A stretch of DNA of 64,000 nt from Hemileia vastatrix (Eukaryota; Basidiomycota; Pucciniomycetes; Pucciniales; Zaghouaniaceae): the NCBI GenBank assembly GCA_030280995.1, contig JASXTE010000008.1, positions 18,654,133-18,718,132 on the forward strand. The letters are read 5' to 3'. Below the pieces are notes generated by a model that was given only the letters and a program-made list of their open reading frames with translations, was not told the DNA's origin and ran no database searches. The position numbers were made by a program, and so were the translations under genes. Shown here piece by piece: positions 36,281-48,765 of the stretch. Each line of letters opens with the position of its first letter. Position 1 is the stretch's first letter.

Positions 36281-37468
36281 TGTCAGTGTGTGCTAGTATC
36301 TAAGTATGATTTAATAGTAAATATTAAGGGTCCTTCTACTTATTGTTAAATGATTTAGTGACTAAACCTCAGGGGAAGACTAATAAAATAGTTATTCTCA
36401 ATATAAACTAACAATACTTGGATTTTTACACATGCTAGTGGTGGATAATAGATCAATAAAATATAGTCATAGCTTATATAAAGATAATATCAATTTATAA
36501 ATGCTTTATAATATATTTATATATAATATTAATTGTATTATAGTGTTTATTGGTGTTTTAGTAAGTGATTCATTAATTGAATGATTTCCAATAACCCGTC
36601 AATTACTCCCTTATACTAGAATCCACTGGAGTGCACAGACCTCCAATCCAGATGATGTCACTGCTATCCCATGCAATTACAGCACTGTGAGGGCCCATAA
36701 ACTCCCCATTCAATCAACTTCAAGAAGTTTCAACACCCAGACCTCCAGTAAGGACCCTCCATCACAATTAATGATACCACAGACCCATACCATATTTAGA
36801 ATAAACAGATAAGAACAGATACCATAAAGAAACATGTAAAACAACTCATCCAAAGAATATATAATGAAACCCAAAGTATATAAAGGAACCAAAATAACTT
36901 TCAAGCCCCCAATAACATCCCCAAGAGTCCATATTAACCCACTAATGATATCCCAACCCATAAATCCGGGAAAATCCATCAAAGGAAGCAGATTAAGTTG
37001 TCCAAACTGGATATATGTGCCTGAAAAAGGTGTATATGCTTTTTTAGGTGTTGCTAGTCCACTGAATACATACATATGACCTAAAATAAGCAAAAAAAAC
37101 CAAGGTTTTAGGCTATTAAGAGGTTAAAACCCACTTATAGACCAATATATACATAATATAACTACATATTTCACTGAATATGAAGTTTATGTATACATAT
37201 AAGCTTATGTATGTCTATAATTACTTAATATTACTTAAGATAAGTATATTATGACTCCATTTACACCTTAATAAGTATTATTAGTCTATGGATAAGCTAT
37301 TTAAACTATTATAAGTCATATAATAGTGTAATAACTATATATATATATGTATTATAACCATATATATAAGTATTTTAACCTTATTTTTAAGTTATAATCT
37401 TAATGTAATTAAGGTTATCTTATTTTAAACATAAGAATTACTCAGTCCTTGGGATACTTGGGCTGACA
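36281..37468 (-). mobile_element. Solo LTR of the chromovirus F family
   Basis: Bounded by TGTCAG and CTGACA (about 1188 bp) and flanked on both sides by CTCTT (36276-36280 and 37469-37473), a perfect 5-bp TSD. There is no internal sequence, so the insertion was reduced by recombination between its LTRs. It is inserted in the right half of element A and so is younger than A. It contains the longest version of the LTR open frame (36710-37093). Confidence 0.9.
36710..37093 (-). CDS. Open frame inside the F-family LTR
   Basis: A 127-codon open frame in the sense of the element, the same orientation as gag-pol. The product is very hydrophobic and Gly/Trp-rich (FMGWDIISGLIWTLGDVIGG; LYTLGFIIYSLDELFYMFLYG), suggesting several membrane segments. 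The same frame is readable in the two LTRs of element F (19874-20101 and upstream; 27447-27755), where it has a few stops or one frameshift. No homologous family is recognised. Chance openness in AT-rich DNA cannot be excluded; conservation across three diverged copies is the argument for it. Confidence 0.3.
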   Translation of the reverse strand: MLILGHMYVFSGLATPKKAYTPFSGTYIQFGQLNLLPLMDFPGFMGWDIISGLIWTLGDVIGGLKVILVPLYTLGFIIYSLDELFYMFLYGICSYLFILNMVWVCGIINCDGGSLLEVWVLKLLEVD

Positions 37469-38072
37469 CTCTTCTTCATAAAGATCATTGAAAAGACATA
37501 TAAGCTAAAGTGACTTCCAACCCAGAGTCAGAGTCAGAGTCAGCAGCTAAAACTAAGGTGATGGCATTCATAGTTGTGTGAAGTTGCTTCATAGTAGAGA
37601 GGGGCTTCAATATTTTTGGTAGAAAAGGTTGTTGGTAGAATGTTTAGGTGATTAGTGGGAAGTGGGAATTTGCTACTAAATGAGCAGATGGGGTTTATAG
37701 ATAGAAAAAAATGTTATGTGTTTGCCACAAAAATTAAGTATCATAGAGTGAAGAGACACATAAAGATGACATAAAATGTTATGTGTTTTCCATCAAAATC
37801 AAGTATCATAGAGTGATTAGATACATAAGTATGTCATCTGAAATTATATGTCATGTGACTTGCTTACAAATCAATCATGGATGTGATGAGTTTGGTATCA
37901 GGAATTAGGATTGGAAATTGGGGTATAAGAGGCAGGATAATGCATTATTGTGGATTCCTTATCCACTAGCCTTGGGGCTAGTAGATAAGAATCTTCCGCA
38001 ATTAATAATGTCTGATCCCAGGAAAAAAAAATCCTGATCCCTAATTGTGGATCCCTTAACATTGATTCCTCC

Positions 38073-41000
38073 TAATATAATCTTTTGAGACTCATCCAAG
38101 ATGAATACTTTTTTTTCAATGTCAGGTATGTTCTTCATCAAATAGGCATTCTCTTCACTTCCAAAATTACTAAAATATAAAATTTCAATTGATTAGAGCC
38201 TGAGAAAAGGAGCTTTGAAGGTTTTTTAAGGAACAATCAGAGGATGATTAAAGTAAATTTCATTCCAATGAACAGTTTATACCAAAATTAACAAAATTTA
38301 CTATAGAAATATCAGGACTGGAGCCAAAATCATATATTAAATGGAATTAGTACCATGAATCATAGTCCAAGAAGAAGAGAGTTGAAAATCATTCTAAAAC
38401 CAAGCATCTTCTTTGGAAAATAAAGTTTCTATTCCTTCAGCCTCTTTTAGTTTAGGTTTCTTGGTAATTATTTTTGAGAGATGACATTTAAAAATAGATT
38501 CAAGTATAAAAAACCTTCCAGAACCTCTAAGTAAAGATCTAATTCATCAATTTCTAAGTTCACATTCTATGAGGGAGAAAGATATTAAAGCTATTGCTAA
38601 TAATCCAGATAAAGGATCACATTTTACTCAAAAAAAATATTAAGTAAGTCAGAAACTCAAAAACATGTATATGAACTCAAAATTCTGAAATTTGTTTTAA
38701 CTCCTACATTCATGCTTCCTCTTGGCCAACATATCAATCTCAAATGGAAACGTAAAGCTGAAGCTCAATAAGCTCAAACTAGAGCATCATGCTTTCTATA
38801 TGAATGAAATTCAAGTGAGGAATTAGTTTGGAACTCAACCATTCTTACCCACATTTTATCTGGATGGAGGGTATGCTATAATGGAAAATGTTTTCAAAAA
38901 ATTTAATTTCAGAAGACAATTTGAGTAATGATACAGTCTTGAGAATAATTCAAAGGTGGATATCTGGCCAGTAAAAACTTTTCAAGGATAAATTCAATAA
39001 TAAAATATCTGATTCAGCTCTTCAAAAAAAAAGCTATGAAAAATTTCAAGCACAAAAATGCTAAAATGAGAAGATAACTAAGTAGATTTATTTTTTAATC
39101 TCTTGAAAAATATCAATTACTGAATTGTAGGTTCCATAGTTGTGTGATCATCAAATCTAAACAGCATCATCATTTTTGATCCCTGAAAAAGCTGGCCTAC
39201 TCAAAGATGTCAATATTTATTCTTATACTAAACAAGACCCTACTGGGAAAAGTTTCTCAACAATAAATCCATAAAGAAGCACAGGTTTTTTCTGCTGCTT
39301 AAAATAACTAGATGAAGGTTGGGTGAATACAACAATAGTGATCTCCAAATTATCTATGGCTAGTTCTAATTGCAGAGCCAAGATTCACAATCAATTTTTT
39401 TTCTTCAAAGTCATCAAAACTTCAAGATAATCAGCCTATTTCAAGGCCCAGTAACTGTCCTTTAGAATATTTTCTTGATGATAGACCTCTACCAGCCAAT
39501 ATTTCAAAGGCTTATGTTAATCAGGAATATTTTAACAATCTTAGTTCTATTTAAAAGTCAAATATAGATTTAAAAACTGATATATATTTTGCTGAGTTTT
39601 CTCAAATGATAGAATATTATTTCTGTAAATTTAAAGTTTTGTAAACTCCCAAACAATTATCATATTTATGTATTAAGAAAAAATGGTTTCCTTATTTTTG
39701 ATATATTCAAAAGTTTATTGGTCTGGGGTATAGTTAAATACATGAGTTTTTTATTTTTATTTTCTTTGGAGAGTAATTTATAATACAAGCAAAACTATTT
39801 AATTTTTTTCTAATAGAAAGAGAATTGGTTATAAAAATTATTTCTCAATTAGATATTATATGAATATTTTTTGGATACCAGTAGGATTATCTTTTTGCTC
39901 ATTTTTCACCATGTAAGCTGATGGTTTCTTATTTAATTTATGTATGTACATATATACTTCAAAATGATAGTAATAAACGGTTTTTCTGGTCCTTTTATAA
40001 ATTTGAAAGGGTTTTTGAATTTTTTTCTAGCTATATAACTATTTGACAATTAATCATTCAAGTTCTAATCTCAAGTGATGCTTTTTTGAAAATATTTTAT
40101 TTAATATCTAGCATAAATTTTTTAATTTTTTAATTTTAATTCTCAGAATAATTTTCCCTTTTAATTTGGATGAAATCACTTCATTATACCCTATTTATTA
40201 AGGCTGATCATTCCTCAAATTTTGTTAAATACATCTGCATAATTTTTACTTTTGATTTTATAGATTTGACCATTGATTATTGAAATAGATTATGGATTGA
40301 ATATTTCTATTTATTTATCATTGAATTAAAACTTGATAAATGCCTTCTTTTTATCATAAAAATTCATATGTACTTATATTCAAGTCTGAAAACCCTTGGA
40401 AAATTTCTCTTCTCTTTTATAACACAATTTTCAAAGATTATAAGATAAGCCCTTGTTTTTTTTGTATTCATTTGTAATTCTCTAGTTTTTATTTCCATGA
40501 AATTGCAATACCAAATTCAAACTTCAATTATATAAGTTTAAAGAGAATGTAACTAGAGAGAAAATTATTACAAATAATTTTTTTTCCTGCAGATTTATTA
40601 AATTATTTATTGACAAAATTATTGAATACTTTGAATCATTGTACATGGGATTCAAATTCAAAAATTGAGATTGAAATCAAGATTCTATTCTTTAATAAAA
40701 AAGATATCTGTCTTTAGAAGGACATCTCTGATCTTATAAAGGGTACAGATAAGAAAAAAAGATACAAAAAATACTATTCTGATAGAAAATTTATTTATAT
40801 TATATTTTAAATGGATTAATTATTTAATCCAAAATGTAATATTCCATGAAAACAAAGAATTATCTGGATAGAAGAAGAATATAAGTTCATTAAAATGAGA
40901 ATGAAAAAATATTAGCTATCAATATATGAGTATGTACAGCAATTTATAAATAATCATAATCAGAAAAAAGTACTTTTTATCAGTTTCACTGGGACTAAAT

Positions 41001-41339
41001 TTCAATAAGTGTGAAAAAAATGGAAATATAATAGCATGACAGGATAGTTCCATAATAATGATTAGATAAAAATTAATTTAGAATAGGGGGAGGGGTAAAA
41101 AAGAAAATTCTACTATTTAAATTATAAATTTTAAATAGAGTATTTCATTAAAATGCACATATTCTTTATCCAAATTGTTTTTTTGAAGTAAAAAATGATT
41201 ATCTTTTTTTCCTGATTTCCTTGCCCTTTTTTTTATATATTTTGAGAGTTTTACTGTAACCTTTAATTGTTTTTTTAATCATTCCTTTTTCACAGTTATA
41301 AACAAACAAGTAAGTAAGAAAGTTATAATTTAATCATTT
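38073..41339 (+). other. Decayed coding remnant (38.2-39.7 kb), then gene-free AT-rich DNA
   Basis: Plus-strand pieces in shifting frames look protein-like: FIPKLTKFTIEISGLEPKSY (about 38270), LPEPLSKDLIHQFLSSHSM to NNPDKGSHFTQKK (38514-38637), then HVYELKILKFVLTPTFMLPL (about 38667) and SRPSNCPLEYFLDDRPLPAN (about 39450). Stops and frameshifts are frequent. I do not recognise the family. From about 39.7 to 41.3 kb I see only AT-rich sequence. Confidence 0.35.
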
Positions 41340-41796
41340 GGGGGTCTCAAAAATTACCAAACACACCTAGTGTGTTTCATTTGAAAAATGCCACACAAAC
41401 ATGCCATGAAAAATGGCTTATTTTGTACTTGGGTTCTCAACCATGGGGTCAAATACATCCTACTTTTGTAAAATTTTCTTAACCAGAATTCAGCCCACAA
41501 GTACCTATATCCTCCCAATCAGTTTCCCATCACCTTCCTTCCTTCCTCCCCCATATACTCCACATCACAACTCTTCTCCCCAGCTTAATTGCAAATCAAA
41601 TTTTTCTCTTTCACACCACAGTAAGTTTATTAAAAAAATTTCTTTTTTTTTTAAATTTTCCTGCTCAAATTTCTATACTCACAGCTTCTTATTTTTATAC
41701 AAGGCATCATAAATATCTGAATTCCTTTATAGTTTCTCCTTTTCTTCTAAAAAATTTTCTTTTTTCACTAATTTCTTTGTTTAGTGTTAATTTATC

Positions 41797-43051
41797 ATGC
41801 CTCAACCAAAATCTATTTCTCAAATAATTACTCAATTGAAACTGTCTGACCTAAGGATTGTAATTAACTGGCTGAAAATTAAATCTAATTTTGATTCCTT
41901 TTTTGGCTGTTGAAAGTACACTCAAGTTGGTCATCCACCTACATCAGAATTGAGTGGCTTTAATCAAACGGAAGTGGAGTTGAATTTAAAAACTAAAGGT
42001 AAGATTGATTTTACAACAAAGCAAATGAGGGAAAGATTCAAAAACTATCAAGCAAATTACAAGAAAGTAAAGATGGATTCTTCTTCAACTGGGTTTGGAG
42101 TTATAAAAGATGATAAAAAGCATGGAATCACATATTTTTCTGAAAAACTCAGCTCTATGTGTCCTCTTTATGATCAAATGGAAAAACTCTTTGGAAAAAG
42201 GCTCAATTTCAAACCCTTGCACTTGAATCAATGTCCAAGATTCTGAGTCTCATATGAATAGTCAATATTTTACTTTAGATCCTTCACTTGAATCTCCATA
42301 ATTTGGAGAGCCATCTGAATAATCTGACATTGAGCTTGATGAGCCCATGGTAGTAAGACTAAACTACCTTTTCAATTGTTTTTCTTGTAGTGCTGATTTA
42401 CTCCCCATGTATAAACCAGACCCAAGAATCATCAAATCCAGAAATTTTTAAGAAAGTAGCTGAAAATGAAAGATTAGAAGATGAATAATCAAACCCTCCT
42501 AGCAACAGAATTAAGAGAGAGCTTCTTCTAGTCTTAGGAAAACTCAATCAATGTCAAAGGTAGTTTTTTCTGCTTATGGGGAGATTGTTAATAAATACCA
42601 ACAAGGTTATATTTTTTATTTTTGTTTTGACTAAAGAGTTTTTCATAATTTATTTCTCTTACTCTTATAAGTTAAGATTTTTTCAGAAAAAGAACAAGCT
42701 CAAATTGAAATCATGAAGTTGGAGTCTCATGAAAAAACTGCAGAACCTCAACTACATTTTAAGGAAAAGAAGTGGTTTCATTCACAATCAAAGGAAGAAA
42801 AATTTTTATAAATTGAGAAAGATTGTTTAGATTTGGAGAGGGAGAAGGTTAGGATTCAAATAGAGGATGATGAAAAATTCAAAAATAATCAATTTCAATT
42901 GGAAAACACCTAAATTCAGTTACAAGCTAATGAACTAAAAATGAAGCAAATCAATGCTGAAAAATCAAGAAATCAAGCTTTTTTAATTGCCTGTGTTAAT
43001 ACAAATAAGTTTAATGCTGATATTAAAGAGTTTCTTTCTTTACTTAGTTAA
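41797..43051 (+). pseudogene. Myb/SANT-like coiled-coil protein gene in element B
   Basis: The ATG at 41797 begins MPQPKSISQIITQLKLSDLR, with INWLKIKSNFDSFFG aligning to INWLKTKSNYDSCFG in element C. An in-frame TGA follows. The frame then runs TKGKIDFTTKQMRERFKNYQ, NYKKVKMDSSSTGFGV to a stop at 42246. A second part after likely introns (42680-43051) is highly charged and coiled-coil-like (LDLEREKVRIQ-type) and includes at least two stops. The MPQ/MPR start shared with C supports the start chosen. It is a DNA-binding type protein by analogy, and it is decayed here. Confidence 0.6.
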
Positions 43052-43799
43052 AATTAATTAAATATTAATACATTTCTTTCTGAATTTCTTCTTTAATATC
43101 AACATGAAATTTTTCCAGAAATTTATGTATCTCCTTCCTTAGATTTTTAAACTCTTCAATATTTTTTTGTCTAACTAAACTACTTAGATCTAATAATCTA
43201 GATCCTACTTTTTCAATAATACTTTCTATTTTTTCATCAATTACGTTTAATTAACCTGAAATTACTAGATTATGGGGTCCAGACCACCAAATTATTTCTT
43301 AGTCAAAAAAAATTATGTGAAAAAATTTTTTTGTAAATACACTCCCCTGCTATTTACCATAACAGGGTGTGGGGATCACAATTTTTTTTCTAAGTCAGAA
43401 AAAAATTTATGAAGAAAAAATGGCAATACCCTCCCCTGTGGTTTATTGAATTAGGGTCATATATTGCCAAAATTTATGTTCATGGCATAAATTAACATGT
43501 AAAAAAGTCTTATAAGATAATTAAAAGACCTAAATTAATGAAAATTCAAGTAAAAATGTGAGTGGAAATTGTCTGTGACCAAATTCAATTAAAATCAAAT
43601 GCAAATGTATACATGAACCTCATGAGAAAAATAAATTTTCTCATGATTAATGGTATACAACACACAGCCTGATGGCTCATTAATTTAGGTAATTAAAGTA
43701 TCATATATGACTTGTAAAATGATAATTTGTGAAATAAAAATAAAATTTTACAACCTATATTACACCCTATACTTAATTGAAATTGGATGAAACTTACCT

Positions 43800-44480
43800 A
43801 AAAAGCTCTCTTCAAGATTCCTGAATGAAAAATTCCCAAAAATTGCCAAAAAAAGTCCCAAAAGTTCAACAAAAGAGCCCCAAAAGTTTCCAAAAAAGAG
43901 TCCCAAAGGTACCCAAAAAGTGTTCCTAAAGTTTTCAAAAAAGAGTCACAAAAGTCTCCTAAAAGTGTTCCAAAAGTTTCCAAAAAAGAGTCCCAAATGT
44001 CTCCTAAAAGTTTTCCAAAAGTCTAAAAAGGTGTTCTGAAAGTACCCTTAAAACTCCTTAAAAATTTCCAGAAACTTGCCAAAAGGTTTCCAGAAAAGTG
44101 GAAAAAAGTGCCAAAAAAAGTTCCAATAATTGTACAAAAAAGTGCCAAAGTAACTTAAAAACACTTTAAAATGCTTTTAAAATGTTTCCAAATGGTTTCC
44201 AAAGGTTTCAAGCATTTCTGAATTGATTTGGTGAAAAAATAGATTTAAATAGCCAAAAAACACCTAAAATACACTGAGAAATGCTTGGGAAATTATTCTG
44301 GAAGGTTTTAGCAAAATAAAACACCAAAAACAGGCCAAAAACACCTCAATGCACATGGAAATTTCTTGGAAAACATTTCTGAACTGGTTCTGAATGATTC
44401 CAAAACAGTTTAGCAAAGAAAACACCCAAGAAAGTGAAAATGCTTAAAAATGACCAAAAAACACCAAAAAGTCAATAAAT
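43800..44480. repeat. CAAAAGTTTCCAAAAAAGAG minisatellite in element B
   Basis: Repeated units of about 45 bp (GTTTCCAAAAAAGAGTCCCA, then AAAGTCTCCTAAAAGTGTTC) are clear in the first 250 bp and decay to the right. The minus-strand open frame 43798-43983 (ETFGTLL/WDSFLETFG repeats) is a by-product. A TTACCT just before the array matches the same signal in element A at 35.5 kb. Confidence 0.65.
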
Positions 44481-45298
44481 CAAGAATAAGAATGATAGAG
44501 AATAAAAAAAAGGGAAAAAAAGGGGGAAAGGGAAACAAGAACAGATAAATAATTAATCAAAACAAAAAGTATGATAAAAAAAAGAAACAAAAAAAGAAAA
44601 AAGAAAAAAGACATTTCAATTAGCAATTAAATTTAAAAAATGAGAAAGTGACTTACTTTGAGTGCTGTGAAGTGAAAATTATCAGAGCCAGCAATAAATG
44701 ATGGAAGTTAGAGATGAAGAGAAGATGAAATGTCTTAGTGAGACAGAATCTTAGAAATGTTATGTGTTTAAAAATGTTATGCAATTTCAAGTTTGGGAGC
44801 TGAATCAAAATGAATGAAACTGAGAAACTGGGGAATCTCATTGGAAAAAATTATTACACAAAAAAAAATTGTGAATAAGTTAAGCTAGGCTCTCAAAATG
44901 AGTGACTCATTTTGTATAAAGGTGAACTGTTCATTGATGGAGGACTGAAATTGGCATGTTATTTTAGTTAACAGTGGTAAATATTAAGTGTAAGTGTATA
45001 ATTATGGGATTGGTTAAGTTCTGGTAAGTCATATACCTCACTCCTATAAATTAGCTCTTAAGGATTAGGTGAAAAAATAATCTAGGTGTTGGCCTCTTTG
45101 TACCTATTTCTGACTAATCATGATGATGAAAGGAAGTGTTTTGATGACTTGTTTGACCCAAAAGAAGAAGTGTTTGGGGACAAATACACTGTTGAAATAC
45201 ACCTGTCTAGGGCAGGTGTATTTCATTTATTGATGGCAGGTTAGGTACCTTTTCTGTGGCATGTTCATGTGGTGTATTTGGTAATTTTTGAGACCCCC

Positions 45299-46075
45299 TA
45301 TTAATTTCATATTAATTATAGTTATTGAAAAACTTGATTTATTATACTCTTCAAAAATAACAACTTTTATAAATCCCATTTGTAAAATTTCTGGCCATGT
45401 TACTCAGAATATGTTATATTCTTTTTTTTATCAATTTTTTTGCATAGAGCCAAAATTTACAGTATTCCAAGCTCTTACATTTAAATTAAATTATTTTTAC
45501 TCCTCATGAATGAAATTTTTAAAATAATTTAAAATCTTCAAGTAACTAAAGATGTCTTTATAGCTGGTAAATAATTATCCTGGTTTGAATTAATGAAATA
45601 TAATTTTTCATATTGCATTATTTTATCTAGCTCTCATCTCAAGGACTGGAATACTCTTTATATTTTTTTATTAAAAATTATATAAAATTTGATGAAAGAT
45701 TGATCAATGAATTATTTAACTAATTTTTTATACCTTTTTGATACCCTTCTTTCCTAACATATTTACTCTATGGGTTTCAAATATCATATATGAAATTATT
45801 TTATAAAAATTTATTCTGGAACTGATATCTTCATCAAGACCATGATATGTAAAATTAACTAGAATAAAAAGTGGTTCTTGAATAATTATTGATAATAATT
45901 CATGAATCTGTGGATGAAAAATTATTAACACTCTCATAAAGGTCTATTTGAAGTAGTGGAGACAGGACAGGAAATTACTACTTCAATAAAAGAATATTAC
46001 TCTATAATATTTTTAGCTCCTTAGGCTTTATGAGAATTTATTATGATTTCATGAAAAATTATCAACTTGCATAAT
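45299..46075. other. Gene-free AT-rich stretch between elements B and E
   Basis: No protein-like frame or repeat was recognised. The last five bases (ATAAT) are the left copy of the target duplication of chromovirus E. Confidence 0.5.
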
Positions 46076-46854
46076 TGTCATTAGAGGCCCTATGCACAAG
46101 TAAAGTGTGTTCCTGAGTAAGTGAGATTGGAAAAGATAATTGAGGACTACTTCAAAGCACAGAGGTATACTTCAAGGAAGTGGTTCAAAGATATGTCAAA
46201 GATAAATAAATACTAGTTTTAGTTAAGTTTGAGGTGAATACTAATGTGATTTTAAAGTGACACTAATTATTCAGGTTTATCTCACAAAGTGTTGGAACTT
46301 AACAATCAAAGAAAGATTTAGGAATTTAAGATTGAATAAAATTGATTATTAAGAAAGGTAGGAAACAATAATAGCCTCATATAAATTCAACTGCTATCAC
46401 AACAATATCAAAATATTATTCTAAGTAATTTCAAACCAAATCCACCCAATTACATAAATAACTCCACCCTGCATTGACCTCTTTAATAAACTGTGCTTAA
46501 TTTATCACTTACCCTCCAATATAACCCATAGATCCTTTAACCATACTCCTACTCCTACTCACAGACCTTTAATTACCCTCAAACATTCAATAAACCACAT
46601 TTATAATATACCATTGGCCATGGCACTAATACACTGTGTTTTTGCTTAAGATTGAAAAGTATAAGTATATGATTAACTAATCTAGATTTAAGTTTTAGAT
46701 AGCTTAGTTGCTAGTTAAATCAAATCAAGACACACAAAGGGAAAATTCAATTGCTATGTAGATGTTTCTTCTGTGCTTCACATATGGATTTGTGTACTAG
46801 TTTATGGATTCAAAGATTGAATTTCACTATGAGTGTCACATGGAGCCTGAGAGA
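46076..46854 (-). repeat. 3' LTR of chromovirus E
   Basis: Begins TGTCA at 46076, preceded by ATAAT. It aligns along its length with 53623-54370; shared blocks include GAGTAAGTGAGATTGGAAAA, TTGAGGTGAATACTAATGT and GTTGGAACTTAACAATCAAA. The inner edge near 46854 is set by alignment and is uncertain by a few bases. Confidence 0.8.
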
Positions 46855-46862
46855 CGCCCAGG

Positions 46863-46869
46863 TATAAAA
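46863..46869 (+). promoter_or_regulatory. TATA box candidate for the antisense gene in element E
   Basis: TATAAAA stands about 100 bp upstream of the ATG at 46966, directly outside the inner edge of the LTR, on the strand opposite to gag-pol. Spacing and orientation suit a core promoter. There is no other evidence for its use. Confidence 0.35.
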
Positions 46870-46965
46870 CACAAGCTCTGCTTAGGGTGAGAGCTATTCT
46901 TTAACCTTATCTCCTTTATTTCTTGAATTAAAAAATTTTTAGACAAAAATAAAATTTAATTTTTC

Positions 46966-47984
46966 ATGCCTGAACATAAATATCCAACTCCCACTCCTCC
47001 TCACCCACACAACAGTTCAAGGAAGCCTGCACAGTTTGTGTAGCTATGGACTATTTTTGCATTGAGAGAACAGCTTCTTAAGTGCCTCAAAATAGGTGTG
47101 AGTTCTTTCAATGGCATTGGGTGGCTTGTGATGCATTGGAGAAGAATTCAGTCACCAAGGAACACTTCACTTCAACTGAATTTTGGTCAATTGTTAAGGG
47201 TCAGGCCATTTTCCAGGATATATTGGAAGTCCCTGTTGAGACTGAGTTGGTGGTGGATGGCATGGATGACACACTTAATCAGGAGGAGAAGAAGTAAAAT
47301 TTGGGTTGGGTGTCCACCCTTAATATTGGGAAGCAGCCAATGACCTATGAATACGAGGTTAAAAAACTCATAGAAGATGGGTTGGATCAGGTAGTTGAGA
47401 TAGCTTTTACCACAAGACAAAGTTGACTTATTTTCAAAGATGAGGATGAGGAAATGGTGGAGGTAATTGGGAACACCAAGCCTACTTCTTTCATCAAAGT
47501 AGATCCTGAGCTTGAAGTAAGTGTTTTAATTTTAAGTTTTTTTTTTAAGTAGCTAACTGAATCTTTATTTTAGAAGGTATAAATCATTGAAGAGTTTCCT
47601 GTTGAACCAGTAGCCAACCCCATTGTCAAGCTTAGACCAGAATTCAGCCAACCAATTGAATCTGGTTCTTTGAAGATTGGAAGTCACAAACCTGTTGTAA
47701 ATGATTCAACTGGGGATACTGAGTTGGATCAGGTGTGGTTGAAGAAGCCTGGTCAGGCTTGCAGGACCACTTTTGTCAAAAAACTATGCAAAAAAATTGA
47801 TGGTATTGTTGATGCAGCTTTGTATGGTGTAGCCAAAGAGTTTCTGGACATTGCAGAAGTGGTTCCAGCTGGAGAAAAGGAAGTATTTCAGAAGGGTAGA
47901 AAAGATATTCATAAAGTGGTGGAAAAAATGAAAGATTTGATTCAAAGGAAAATGGAAGAAAAGGAAAAAATAAAAGAAAAATAA
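46966..47984 (+). pseudogene. Antisense gene carried by chromovirus E (spliced, decayed)
   Basis: Runs opposite to gag-pol, between the chromodomain end and the 3' LTR. The ATG at 46966 starts a Pro/His-rich leader (MPEHKYPTPTPPHPHNSSRK). After one or two breaks the frame reads MDYFCIERTA, RCEFFQWHWVACDALEKNSV, STEFWSIVKGQAIFQDI, then MTYEYEVKKLIEDGLDQVVE and TSFIKVDPELE. A 57-bp intron (47517-47573, GTAAGT...TTTTAG) follows. The last exon (IIEEFPVEPVANPIVKLRPE ... VKKLCKKIDGIVDAALYGVA ... Lys-rich tail) ends with a TAA at 47984. The product would be about 310 residues, with a Cys/His/Trp patch in the first third and a charged helical C-terminus. Breaks include at least four in-frame stops (TAG/TAA/TGA), mostly one C-to-T step from sense codons, plus at least one frame change before residue 40. 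No known family is recognised. Confidence 0.55.
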
Positions 47985-48765
47985 AGATTATATATAGTTT
48001 TGTCTTGAATATTTTGTTAAATTTATTTTTTTGTTTATTTCATTGCAAATTTTTTTATTTTTTAAAAAAAAAGAGAGAATTAAGATTGAGAGAAAAAGAA
48101 AATTTAATTTTACATTATTTATTTTATTTTGAAGTTTTATTTTAATTTTAGTAATTCAGATAAAAAAAGAAGAGAGAAAGGAAAAATGTTTTTTAGAGAT
48201 TTTTGAAAAAAAAGAAATATATTTTAGAAAAAAGATTTTCTAGAATAAAATAAATGACTTAAAAAAGGTAAAAGATTTTAAGTTTGAAGATAATTGAGAA
48301 ATAAGATAGTTTTGAGTTGTTTTGAAAAGATTTTGATGATTTGAGAAGTGTTTAGATAGAAAAAAAAAAGAAAATATAATATAGAAAAATTAGTTTGAAT
48401 TGTAGTTTTAGATATAAAATATTGAGTTGAGGTTGAGTGGAGGTTGTTGAAAAATTAAAGATAAAATTTAAAAGAAAAAAATGTAATTTGCTGTAATAAA
48501 TTTTATAGAAAAAGAAATTTTGATTTGTTTTTGATTTATTTATTTTATACTAATTTTGTTTTATTTTATTAATTTTAGCTTTATTTTATTTTTATTTTAG
48601 TTTATTTTGATTTTAATTATTGAGGGTTTTAGAAAGAAAAAAATTAAAGAAAAAGAAAAATATACAAAAATTTAAAATTTGATTTAGAAGAAAAAAATGA
48701 ATTTTAAACTTAAGGAAAGAAAATGGAGTTCAGATTTAGGTTTTTCAGGATATTTTTAATAAAAA
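47985..48765. other. Purine-rich low-complexity stretch
   Basis: A/G- and T-rich runs follow the antisense gene up to the chromodomain end of element E. No gene is seen on either strand. Confidence 0.55.

Larger units (their letters stand above)
30038..38072 (+). mobile_element. TIR element A (Myb/SANT family), 8 kb with nested insertions
   Basis: The left end GGGGGTATCAATGTTGACC (30038) and the inverted right end (plus-strand GGATCCCTTAACATTGATTC then CTCC, ending 38072) are diverged inverted copies, each flanked by TA. Internal shared terminal blocks are TTAATTG(C/T)GGA and TTATACCCCAATT. Inside are a decayed Myb/SANT gene (30.34-31.96 kb), nested element D (32714-34599) and a nested solo LTR (36281-37468). 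Removing the nested pieces leaves about 5 kb. No transposase-like frame was found in the remainder. Confidence 0.6.
41340..45298 (+). mobile_element. TIR element B (Myb/SANT family), 4 kb
   Basis: Terminal inverted repeats GGGGGTCTCAAAAATTACCA(AA) at 41340 and the inverse ending 45298 match over about 27 bp. The right flank is TA; the left flank is TT, presumably mutated. Just inside each end is a short palindrome (ACACACCTAGTGTGTTT on the left; ATACACCTGTCTAGGGCAGG on the right). The element carries a decayed Myb/SANT gene in its left half and a minisatellite in its right half. No transposase was found. Confidence 0.75.
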
